64,000 nucleotides of DNA from assembly GCA_039197915.1 (NCBI GenBank), contig JBCCTV010000001.1, forward strand, positions 1-64,000, given 5' to 3'. Position 1 is the first letter of the stretch. Every line of letters starts with the position of its first letter. This document shows, in pieces, positions 38,776 through 46,517 of this stretch. The notes below the pieces were generated by a model. It worked only from the letters and a program-made list of their open reading frames with translations, did not search any database and was not told where the DNA came from. Source of the DNA: JAJFFW01 sp039197915 (GTDB taxonomy: Bacteria > Pseudomonadota > Alphaproteobacteria > Caulobacterales > Parvularculaceae). Position numbers and translations under genes: made by a program.

Positions 38776-41262
38776 ATGAATATCGCAACACTGAATAAAA
38801 CAGACGAACGAGGCGCCAAACGGATCCCGTCCCTTTCGGCCTCGGCGGTTAAAACGGCGGCGGCGCAAGCTATTGAGAAAATTGCGCCGCTTTGGCCCCT
38901 AAAGACGTTTGTTGCGGTCAACCCAATGCTTGGGTTTGCGGGCGAAGACTTCTCTGACGCCGCACAAGCGATCGCGCTCGCCCATGGCGGCCGGACGCTC
39001 GCAACCCGGTCATTTTACAAGGACGCCTTCGCCAGCGGGCGCATTGACGCCGACGCCATTGCCGAGGCCCTAAAAACACTTGGAGGGTCCTACGCCCGCA
39101 CACATACGGTAGACACGATCATTGCAGCCCTCGACGAAACGCCAAAAAAGCGCGTTAAGCCGGCGCCGACCGTCGCTGACATCGCGAGCGAGACGTCAGA
39201 CACAGACTGGAATGCGGTGATTACGGATAAAGTATCCGCATGGGCTGGTTCCTATTTTGACGAAGGCCAAGCCGCCTGGCGCTCGCCCTGGCGGGACTTG
39301 CCGCCCTATCAAGCCTGGCGCGAAGAAGCGATGCGGGACGCGAGTTTTAAGCATATTGGATTGAGCGACCTGCGCGCAGCGATCGCGGCCTTGCCGGAAA
39401 CCGCCGTTGAAATGCTCCAGGCGGCGGCGACACGGCACGCGTTTGATGAAAAAAGTCTGTCTGCATATTTTCTGCGTCTGCTGGCGACGGTCAGCGGCTG
39501 GGCCGGGCACGCCCGCTTTAAGGGCTGGATTGCTGGCTTAAATGGCGCACAAGACGAGACGGCGATAGACATGCTTGCGATCCGAGCGGCCTATGACCTT
39601 GCAATCCTCGATGCAACGCCATCGGCCACGCTTTCGCCTGCTTGGGCGACGGCGACAAAGCGCTTCTCCGACGAAGCGGGGCTGACGCCGACGAAAGACT
39701 TCACCATCGATTATATTCTGCATACGGCCTATGAAATATCGGGCCGGAGGCCACTCTTGGACGCGTTGACTGCAGAAAATAAGGGCCAGACACAAGAAAC
39801 CCGCGCGTCGTCTCAATTGGTCTTTTGCATTGACGTTCGCTCAGAGCGCCTTCGCCGCTCCATTGAGGCGGCAGAGCCTAGTGTTGAGACCATGGGATTC
39901 GCCGGGTTTTTTGGCTTCGCGATCGAAGTCGCGCCGCTGGGCTCAAAGGAAGGCGGCGCCCAGTGTCCCGTGCTTTTAGCGCCGTCGCACACGGTTGCAG
40001 AACATGTTTGCGGCGCAAGCCACGAAGAGAATGAAACGGCGATAAAAACACTGACTGCCGGAAAACGGTTTCAACGGGCTTGGAAGGCTTTTAAGTCGTC
40101 GTCCGTTTCGTCTTTCGCCTTTGTGGAAGCGATGGGCTTCGGCTTTGCCGGCAAGCTCGCGCGCGCCTCGATCGGCGCGACTGAAAACCATACGGCGCCG
40201 CGGACCGCGCCCTCGATCGAGCCAGCAACGCTCGGCGAGCGCGCCATTGGGTTCGACGCTGAGACCCGGTTGGCGCTCGCCACTGGCGCCTTAAAATCTA
40301 TGTCGCTGACGGATAATTTTGCGCGCCTCGTTGTAATGGTCGGACACGGCTCGACCACTGAAAATAATCCCTATGCGGCGGGCCTTGATTGCGGCGCCTG
40401 CGGCGGACACACCGGTGAAGCAAACGCCCGGGTCGCCGCGGCGATCTTAAATGACCCGGCGGTGCGTGACGGGCTCAAAGACGCCGGGATCTCCATTCCC
40501 GAAGACACACACTTCCTCGCCGGGCTTCATGACACCACAACCGACGACGTGACCCTTTTTGAAACGGACCGCGCCCCGGAGAGCCACGCCGATGACATAA
40601 CGGCGCTCCAGAAAACCCTAGCGACCGCCGGCGAGACCACCCGGACCGAGAGGGCGCCGTTTCTGGCAATTCCGTCGGGCGACAACATCCATTCAAATAT
40701 TGATGCGCGCGCCCGCGACTGGTCGCAGGTGCGCCCTGAATGGGGCCTCGCCGGGTGCTCAGCCTTTATTGTGGGTCCTAGGGCGCGCTCCATGGGTCAC
40801 GACTTTGGCGGCCGGGCCTTCCTCCATTCCTACGACTGGAAAGCCGACGATAGCTTTGCAACGCTTGAGCTCATCATGACAGCGCCAATGGTGGTCGCTA
40901 GCTGGATCAACCTCCAATATTACGCCTCGACGGTCGACAACCGCGTCTTCGGGAGCGGCGACAAGACTTTACACAATGTGGTCGGGGCGCTCGGCGTCCT
41001 CGAGGGCAACGCCGGCGACCTGCGGGTTGGGCTGCCGCTGCAATCAGTGCATGACGGGGCGCAATTCATGCATGAGCCAATGCGGTTGAACGCCTTTATT
41101 GATGCGCCAATCGAGGCCATGAATGAGGTGATCGCCAAACACGCCGGGGTCAAAGACCTATTGGACAACGGCTGGGTACATTTATATGCGTTAACTGAAA
41201 CGGGCGCACCGCGGCGGTATCTGGGCGGTCTCGAATGGGAGACCGCTGCAGCAGCAGCTTAA
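38776..41262 (+). CDS. dabA: DabA, carbonic-anhydrase-like subunit of inorganic-carbon pump (DUF2309)
   Basis: An 828-residue DUF2309 protein. All four residues described for the zinc site of Halothiobacillus DabA are present at the same numbers: C351 and D353 (FCIDVRSE), H524 (MVGHGS) and C539 (GLDCGACGG). The R of CIDVRSE is also kept. The N-terminus IAPLWPLKTFVAVNPMLGF is typical of the family. No transmembrane helix is expected, since DabA sits on DabB. A 30-base gap after dabB indicates one operon. The active site is fully conserved, so the complex should be functional. Confidence 0.92.
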   Translation: MNIATLNKTDERGAKRIPSLSASAVKTAAAQAIEKIAPLWPLKTFVAVNPMLGFAGEDFSDAAQAIALAHGGRTLATRSFYKDAFASGRIDADAIAEALKTLGGSYARTHTVDTIIAALDETPKKRVKPAPTVADIASETSDTDWNAVITDKVSAWAGSYFDEGQAAWRSPWRDLPPYQAWREEAMRDASFKHIGLSDLRAAIAALPETAVEMLQAAATRHAFDEKSLSAYFLRLLATVSGWAGHARFKGWIAGLNGAQDETAIDMLAIRAAYDLAILDATPSATLSPAWATATKRFSDEAGLTPTKDFTIDYILHTAYEISGRRPLLDALTAENKGQTQETRASSQLVFCIDVRSERLRRSIEAAEPSVETMGFAGFFGFAIEVAPLGSKEGGAQCPVLLAPSHTVAEHVCGASHEENETAIKTLTAGKRFQRAWKAFKSSSVSSFAFVEAMGFGFAGKLARASIGATENHTAPRTAPSIEPATLGERAIGFDAETRLALATGALKSMSLTDNFARLVVMVGHGSTTENNPYAAGLDCGACGGHTGEANARVAAAILNDPAVRDGLKDAGISIPEDTHFLAGLHDTTTDDVTLFETDRAPESHADDITALQKTLATAGETTRTERAPFLAIPSGDNIHSNIDARARDWSQVRPEWGLAGCSAFIVGPRARSMGHDFGGRAFLHSYDWKADDSFATLELIMTAPMVVASWINLQYYASTVDNRVFGSGDKTLHNVVGALGVLEGNAGDLRVGLPLQSVHDGAQFMHEPMRLNAFIDAPIEAMNEVIAKHAGVKDLLDNGWVHLYALTETGAPRRYLGGLEWETAAAAA

Positions 41263-41300
41263 GTTTGGCGGCGCGTCGCAACGACAAAAGGACCTTCGCC

Positions 41301-42194
41301 ATGCGTCTACCGCCACACCTTGACCGCTTGGAAAGCGAAGCGATCCACATTTTGCGAGACGGCGTCGCTGAGGCTGAGCGGCCCGTCATCCTGTTTTCTG
41401 CCGGCAAGGATTCAACGGTCCTTGCGCATCTCGCCATCCGCGCCTTTTACCCATCCCCACCGCCGGCCCCGCTCCTGCACGTCGATTCCACCTGGGAGTT
41501 TAAGGACCTGATGGCGTTCCGGGACGACTTTGCAAAAAAATGGAATTTCGAGTTGCTCGTGCGGTCAAACGAGAAAGGCCGCGCAGAGGGCGTGAACCCG
41601 TTTGACCACGGCTCCTATTACACGACGACCATGCGAACAGAAGCGCTCAAAAACTCCCTAGACGAGGGCAAATTTGACGTGATCTTCGGCGGCGCCCGCC
41701 GGGACGAAGAAGCCTCGCGCGCCAAGGAGCGGATTGTTTCCGTGCGTGACAAATCCCACGGCTGGGAACCGCGCCGGCAACGCCCCGAGTTATGGAACAA
41801 TTATAATTGGCGCCGGTCGCCGGGGGAAACGCTGCGGGTCTACCCGATCTCCAATTGGACCGAGTCGGACCTTTGGGATTACATCCTGATCCGGAATATC
41901 GAGCTCGCGCCCCTTTACTACGCGGCGCCCCGGCCCGTTGTTGAGCGGGACGGCGTTTTGATCGTTGTCGATGATGAAAAGACCATGCGCTTTGAGCCCG
42001 GTGAAGAGCCAAAGATGGAAACAGTCCGCTTCCGGACCTTAGGCTGCTGGCCCGTTACCGGAGCGATTAAATCAGACGCCGCTGACAATGCAGGGATCGT
42101 TCGGGAAAACCGCGCGGCCAATATTTCTGAGCGCCAAGGCCGCGTAAGCGACGAAGGCAGCCTCGAAGCACAAAAACGCGCCGGCTATTTTTAG
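41301..42194 (+). CDS. cysD: CysD, sulfate adenylyltransferase subunit 2
   Basis: A 297-residue protein with the PP-loop SAGKDS (residues 33-38) and CysD landmarks: LHVDSTWEFKDL, FGGARRDEEASRAKER, and a C-terminal LGCWPVTGAIKSDA with a RQGRVSDEGSLEAQKRAGYF ending. It makes APS from ATP and sulfate together with the GTPase CysN. The ATG at 41301, with AAAAGGACC just upstream, replaces a longer frame that only overlaps dabA. It lies 38 bases after dabA and may share its transcript. No cysN or cysNC follows, which is unusual because the two are nearly always adjacent. Confidence 0.9.
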   Translation: MRLPPHLDRLESEAIHILRDGVAEAERPVILFSAGKDSTVLAHLAIRAFYPSPPPAPLLHVDSTWEFKDLMAFRDDFAKKWNFELLVRSNEKGRAEGVNPFDHGSYYTTTMRTEALKNSLDEGKFDVIFGGARRDEEASRAKERIVSVRDKSHGWEPRRQRPELWNNYNWRRSPGETLRVYPISNWTESDLWDYILIRNIELAPLYYAAPRPVVERDGVLIVVDDEKTMRFEPGEEPKMETVRFRTLGCWPVTGAIKSDAADNAGIVRENRAANISERQGRVSDEGSLEAQKRAGYF

Positions 42195-42282
42195 GCGGAA
42201 GGCGTCGAGACTTTATTTCTTGCTATCCGCGCACTAATGAACGGCACAGCTTAAAGCCGTGCTCTTCGCTGGAAAGCGTTTA

Positions 42283-42299
42283 ACGGGATCAAATCCCGT
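42283..42299. terminator. Perfect hairpin between convergent cysD and dehydrogenase-like genes
   Basis: ACGGGAT (42283-42289) and ATCCCGT (42293-42299) flank a CAA loop in the 116-base spacer between two convergent genes. This is the right place for a bidirectional terminator, although neither side has a strong T-tract. An imperfect hairpin, GCACAGC/GCCGTGC, lies just before it at 42244-42262. Confidence 0.45.
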
Positions 42300-42310
42300 A
42301 TCATCAGTAT

Positions 42311-43411
42311 TTAAGCGAGACCGCCGTCGATCAAGGCGAAGTTACGCGCTGATCGCTTGAGCGCTTCTGGCGTGGTGTAGGAGAACCGCGGCGCCTGCCG
42401 TGGCTTTTCACCCAGTCGCTCAATGACCGCGTCAGCGAACGCGGTGGGCTCAAGCGCCGTCGCATAAGGGTTTAAGTGGGCGAGGTCTTCCGTGTGCACC
42501 CCGCTTTCAAAGGCTGAAAGCAAAGCGTCGCAGGCTTTCTCAGCAGCCGAGGTAAAACCAGCAGCCGCTGCAAGCCGAGCGCCCGCCAGGATCGACGGCG
42601 CAACACCACAAGCCTGGTGGTCAGCGTCTGCTCGCCAACCAGGCGCCGCCGTGGCGACACAATAGGGCCCACGCGCCTTGGCGCCCGCAGGGTTCTCGGT
42701 GATCGATAGCGTGCGTGCGCCCGATAATTCTCGCGCGACGTCGGCCACCGTTTCCGCAAACGGCCGCGGCGCGAAAATCACGCTGACGCTCGCCCCGCTC
42801 ACGAGCCGGGACAAACCGGCATGCACCGGCGCGATTTCTATTGTAACGTCTAGGGCGTCGTTGATCTCCCGCCCGGCCATTGCGGAAAGCCCCGCGCGCG
42901 AGGCTAGATCATGGGTTTCGGTCAGGATCAAAAGCGGCTCGCCGGAGCGCTCACGCGTCAGCGCCTGGGCGCGCATCAACGCTGCGTAGGCGCTCGCCTG
43001 GCCCGGGGCCGATGGCGAAACCACGGCGACGTCCAGTTTTTTCAGACCCGCCCGCAGAAACGGGTGATAGGCGCGCACGAAGTCGACGCGCGCATCCGCA
43101 GCAGCCCCAGTGGCAGCCGCACCAGTGGCAGGAGCGCCATGGACTTCGTCGCGAGCTTGGGCGTAGCGGTGGGGACCTGAGCCTAACGAACGATCGGTGA
43201 GGTATAATGCGTGACGCCCCGCATCCTTTAAGCGAGGCGCGTCAGACATGATAGTCAGCTTCGCGCCCGCGGCCTCTAAGATATTTAAGCCCAAGCGCGC
43301 CTCTGCCCCGAGGTGGGCCCGCGCGGCGGCGATTTCGATGGTGAGCCCGGCGTTCGCTTCAACGATTTCCAGCGTCGTTGGCGCTTCCGGCGGCTTTTGG
43401 TGGATCGTCAT
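42311..43411 (-). CDS. Degenerate isopropylmalate/isocitrate-dehydrogenase-like protein
   Basis: A 366-residue protein from MTIHQ (an ATG at 43426 or a further upstream start is possible). The C-terminal 130 residues follow the beta-decarboxylating dehydrogenase plan: an RLVSGASVSVIFAPRPFAETVADVARELSG block corresponding to the family's VTPNLFGDILSDLAA segment, then GVAPSILAGARLAAAAGF...ALLSAFESGVHTEDL and TAFADAVIERL. The expected metal and substrate residues are replaced (for example the DxLSD aspartates), and the N-terminal GDGIGPE motif is absent. This suggests a non-catalytic homologue. A Gly/Ala/Thr insert (about residues 95-110) is encoded by a 15-bp tandem repeat at 43101-43130. Assignment is tentative and the function unknown. 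Confidence 0.5.
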   Translation of the reverse strand: MTIHQKPPEAPTTLEIVEANAGLTIEIAAARAHLGAEARLGLNILEAAGAKLTIMSDAPRLKDAGRHALYLTDRSLGSGPHRYAQARDEVHGAPATGAAATGAAADARVDFVRAYHPFLRAGLKKLDVAVVSPSAPGQASAYAALMRAQALTRERSGEPLLILTETHDLASRAGLSAMAGREINDALDVTIEIAPVHAGLSRLVSGASVSVIFAPRPFAETVADVARELSGARTLSITENPAGAKARGPYCVATAAPGWRADADHQACGVAPSILAGARLAAAAGFTSAAEKACDALLSAFESGVHTEDLAHLNPYATALEPTAFADAVIERLGEKPRQAPRFSYTTPEALKRSARNFALIDGGLA

Positions 43412-43501
43412 GGGCGCGTCCCGCATTATGCAACAATGCTTTGTACGGGTGCCGACGACGCAACAAAAATTCATTTTCGCGAAAGTTACGATCGAAAAAA
43501 A

Positions 43502-45439
43502 CTATTGATCCAAAACCGCCTCGGTCAGTTTTTTTGGCGAGCCAAATTGGATCTCAGCAAACCGCGCATAAAGGCCGCCCCTTGCCATCAGCGTTTCATG
43601 GTCGCCTTGATCAACGATACGGCCGTTTTCGAGGACGAGAATGCGGTCTGCATTCAAAACCGTCGATAATCGATGCGCGATCACGAGCGTCGTGCGGTCT
43701 TCAGAGATCTTCTGAAACGCCGCCTGGACGGCCCGCTCGCTCTCAGAATCAAGGGCGCTTGTGGCCTCATCGAGGAGCAAAATAGGCGCATCGCGCAGGA
43801 TCGCCCGGGCAATCGAAAGCCGCTGGCGCTGGCCGCCGGACAGTTGGTTTGAGCCTTCGCCGAGCGGCGTTTCATACCTCTCGGGCAAACGGTCAATAAA
43901 TTGGGCGTCGTCGGCCGCCTCGGCTGCCGCGCGAACATCAGCGTCGCTCGCCTCGGGCCGCCCATATCGAATGTTGTCGGTCACGTCGCCTGAAAACAGC
44001 GGCGCATTTTGTTGGACGACGGCAAAGGCGCTGCGCAGGTCCAGGGGATCGAGCGACTTGATGTCGAGGCCGTCAATTGTGATGCGCCCGGCGGTCGGAT
44101 CATAAAACCGTAAGAGCAGCTGGAAAATCGTGCTTTTTCCGGCCCCGGACGGTCCGACGAGCGCCACCGTCTCGCCTGGATTGACGTTGAAAGAAACGCC
44201 GTCAAGCGCCTGTTCGTTCGCGCGCTGGGGATAGGCGAAGCGAACATCATTAAAGGCGAGACGTCCTTCAAATGGCGCCGGCGCGATGGCCGGCGTCGCC
44301 GGGGCCGCGATCTCCGGTTCTAGGTCCAGAATTTCAACGAGCCGCTCGGTCGCGCCGGCGGCGCGCATGATTTCAGCATAGACTTCCGACAGGAGGCCAA
44401 CGCCGCTCACCACGGTGAAAGCGTACAAGACAAATTGCGCCATAGCGCCAGGGGTTGTCGCCCCGCTTTGCACTTGCACCGCGCCGAACCATAACATCCC
44501 AATGAGACCGCAGGCAGACCCAGCCGTTAGGACGCCCAACATCACCGTACGGACTAATATCCGTTTCATTGAAACCTGGAACGTCGCCTCAAGCGCATCA
44601 TCGAAACGCGCGATTTCAGCCTTTTCTTGGGTAAACGCTTGGACCGTTTGAATGGCGCTGACGCCTTCGCTTGCGCGCATTGAGGCGCGCGCCAGGGTGT
44701 CTTGGCTCGCGCGCGATAGGCGCTGTATGCGATTGCCCAGTCTGAGTGCCGGAAAAATCAACAAAGGCGCCGCGGCCAGGACAATCGCAGCCAGGCGCCA
44801 ATTAACGATGACCATCAAAATGAGCGCGCCAATGGTTGTCACGGACGTGCGCAGGGCGACCGAGATCGACGAGCCCACAAGGGTTTGGATAAGCGTCGTA
44901 TCCGTTGTGAGGCGGGAGAGAATTTCACCGGTGCGCAGGTCGGCGTAGGCCCGGGGGTTTAACGCCATCAGGCGCGCATAGACGGCGGAGCGCAAGTCAG
45001 CGACGACGCGCTCGCCCAGTCGTGAAATAAAATAAAACCGCGCCGCCATCGCCGCGCCGAGCGCGAGGGCGACGCCCATGCCAGCAAGAAAATAAATGCT
45101 TAGCCCCCTGCCCCCCGGACCGCTGTCGCCAATACCTCCGCATACCGACGTCAGGCCGTCGCCAACGCCCTCAATTGAAACGCCGTAGCCGCAGTCCAGA
45201 AGAAACCGGAAGGCAGCCGGCAGGGCGAGGGTTAAAACCGACGCAAGCAACAAGAAAAAACAAAACGCCGCCAACTGCGCCGGATAGGCGCGCACAAACG
45301 GCCAAAGCCTGCGCAACGGACGCACCGTGCGGCCTTTGCCCCGCTTGCCCGTTTCATTGCGAATACGCTCGGAGAGAGCAGCGCCTGGGCTTCGGGCGAC
45401 ATCGTCTGCGCCTCTCACCGGCGGCGTTGCTGTTGTCAT
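43502..45439 (-). CDS. MsbA-type ABC exporter, fused permease-ATPase
   Basis: A 645-residue half-transporter. It has six membrane helices in an exporter-type domain (about 35-330), then an ATPase domain with Walker A GPSGAGKST, signature LSGGQRQR, Walker B ILLLDEATSALD and the H-loop IAHRLS. The N-terminus is basic. The start at MTTATPP has GGAAAA before it, and the 21-residue longer frame has no support. It is closest in type to MsbA/BmrA lipid and multidrug exporters. The extracytoplasmic Cys-containing loop in helix 2 (LDCGYGVSIEGVGDGLTSVCGG) is unusually long. It starts divergently from the LolD-like operon. Confidence 0.88.
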   Translation of the reverse strand: MTTATPPVRGADDVARSPGAALSERIRNETGKRGKGRTVRPLRRLWPFVRAYPAQLAAFCFFLLLASVLTLALPAAFRFLLDCGYGVSIEGVGDGLTSVCGGIGDSGPGGRGLSIYFLAGMGVALALGAAMAARFYFISRLGERVVADLRSAVYARLMALNPRAYADLRTGEILSRLTTDTTLIQTLVGSSISVALRTSVTTIGALILMVIVNWRLAAIVLAAAPLLIFPALRLGNRIQRLSRASQDTLARASMRASEGVSAIQTVQAFTQEKAEIARFDDALEATFQVSMKRILVRTVMLGVLTAGSACGLIGMLWFGAVQVQSGATTPGAMAQFVLYAFTVVSGVGLLSEVYAEIMRAAGATERLVEILDLEPEIAAPATPAIAPAPFEGRLAFNDVRFAYPQRANEQALDGVSFNVNPGETVALVGPSGAGKSTIFQLLLRFYDPTAGRITIDGLDIKSLDPLDLRSAFAVVQQNAPLFSGDVTDNIRYGRPEASDADVRAAAEAADDAQFIDRLPERYETPLGEGSNQLSGGQRQRLSIARAILRDAPILLLDEATSALDSESERAVQAAFQKISEDRTTLVIAHRLSTVLNADRILVLENGRIVDQGDHETLMARGGLYARFAEIQFGSPKKLTEAVLDQ

Positions 45440-45725
45440 GTGTTTTCCACGCGTCGCGCCAATGAAAACAAAAACGACGCGCCTTTTTCTCCCGCAGCGC
45501 AAAGGTTATTCCGGGCCCTGCTGTTACGCTTAGAGTAGGCGCGGTCAGGTGAGAAACAAGGTTTCGACCATGATTAGTCCGGCGCTTTTCGAACTTTGTT
45601 CCGCAAATGGCGGCGCTATTCTCGGACGAGCCATCTGAAGATGCGCTTGAGAAGCGCCTGCGACGGCAGGGCGCGCGTCCCCAACGAGGTCAGAGCCCCG
45701 TTGAAATGCGTAACAGGCCTTGTAC
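45440..45725. promoter_or_regulatory. Divergent spacer, ABC exporter / LolD-FtsX operon
   Basis: About 285 bases between two divergent transporter transcription units. It should hold both promoters. Short frames here look accidental, and no clear motif was recognised. Confidence 0.35.
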
Positions 45726-46517
45726 ATGACGAACGAAACGCAAAATGCGACGCAATCGGCGGGGGATATCCTGACCACCATTAAATCACCACCAGACTGG
45801 ACCAGCGCGTCACGGGATCGGGCGACCGAGAGCGTTGGCGTTAGTGGAAGCGGGACCAAAGAGGCCTTGGTCGTTCGAGATTTATGCAAGCGCTACGAGA
45901 CTGATGGCGGCGCTTTGAACGTTTTGGATCGCGCGTCCCTCACGCTTGCTCCCGGCGACGCCGTGGCGCTCACCGGCGAATCCGGAAGCGGCAAGAGCAC
46001 ACTCCTGCATTTGATCGCGGGGCTCGACGCCCATGACGCTGGCGACATCATCATCGCCGGGCGCGCCCTTGAAGGGCTGAACGACGAAGAGCGCGCCCGC
46101 ATGCGCCGCGAGGAGATTGGTGTTGTCTTCCAACAGTTCAACTTGATCCCAAGTTTGCCAGTCTTCGACAATATTGCGTTTCAAGCGCGGATCGCCGATC
46201 GCTTTGACGCGGCCTGGACGAACACCCTTGTCGATCGCCTAGGGCTCGGCGCGCTAACCCGTCGGTATCCGGAGCAACTCTCCGGCGGCCAACAACAGCG
46301 CGTCGCCGTGGCGCGCGCACTCGCTGGTAAGCCAACACTCATCCTAGCCGATGAGCCAACGGGCAATCTTGACGAAGAAACAAGCGATAGCGTGCTCGCG
46401 CTGACGCTTGATCTCGTCGCCGATAGCGGCGCGGCCCTTTTGATGGTGACCCATTCGGAACGACTTGCAGGGCGCCTGCGCCGGCGGTTGCACCTATCGG
46501 GCGGGAAACTACAGTGA
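45726..46517 (+). CDS. LolD/MacB-type ABC ATPase
   Basis: A 263-residue ATP-binding subunit with Walker A GESGSGKS, Q-loop VFQQFNLIPSL, signature LSGGQQQR, Walker B LILADEPTGNLDEET and the H-loop VTHSERLA. The ADEPTGNLD form is typical of the LolD/MacB/FtsE branch that pairs with FtsX-like permeases. The N-terminal 45 residues precede the ATPase core and look disordered. A later start is possible and the ribosome-binding site is weak. Its stop overlaps the permease GTG start (GTGA), so they are translationally coupled. Confidence 0.88.
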   Translation: MTNETQNATQSAGDILTTIKSPPDWTSASRDRATESVGVSGSGTKEALVVRDLCKRYETDGGALNVLDRASLTLAPGDAVALTGESGSGKSTLLHLIAGLDAHDAGDIIIAGRALEGLNDEERARMRREEIGVVFQQFNLIPSLPVFDNIAFQARIADRFDAAWTNTLVDRLGLGALTRRYPEQLSGGQQQRVAVARALAGKPTLILADEPTGNLDEETSDSVLALTLDLVADSGAALLMVTHSERLAGRLRRRLHLSGGKLQ

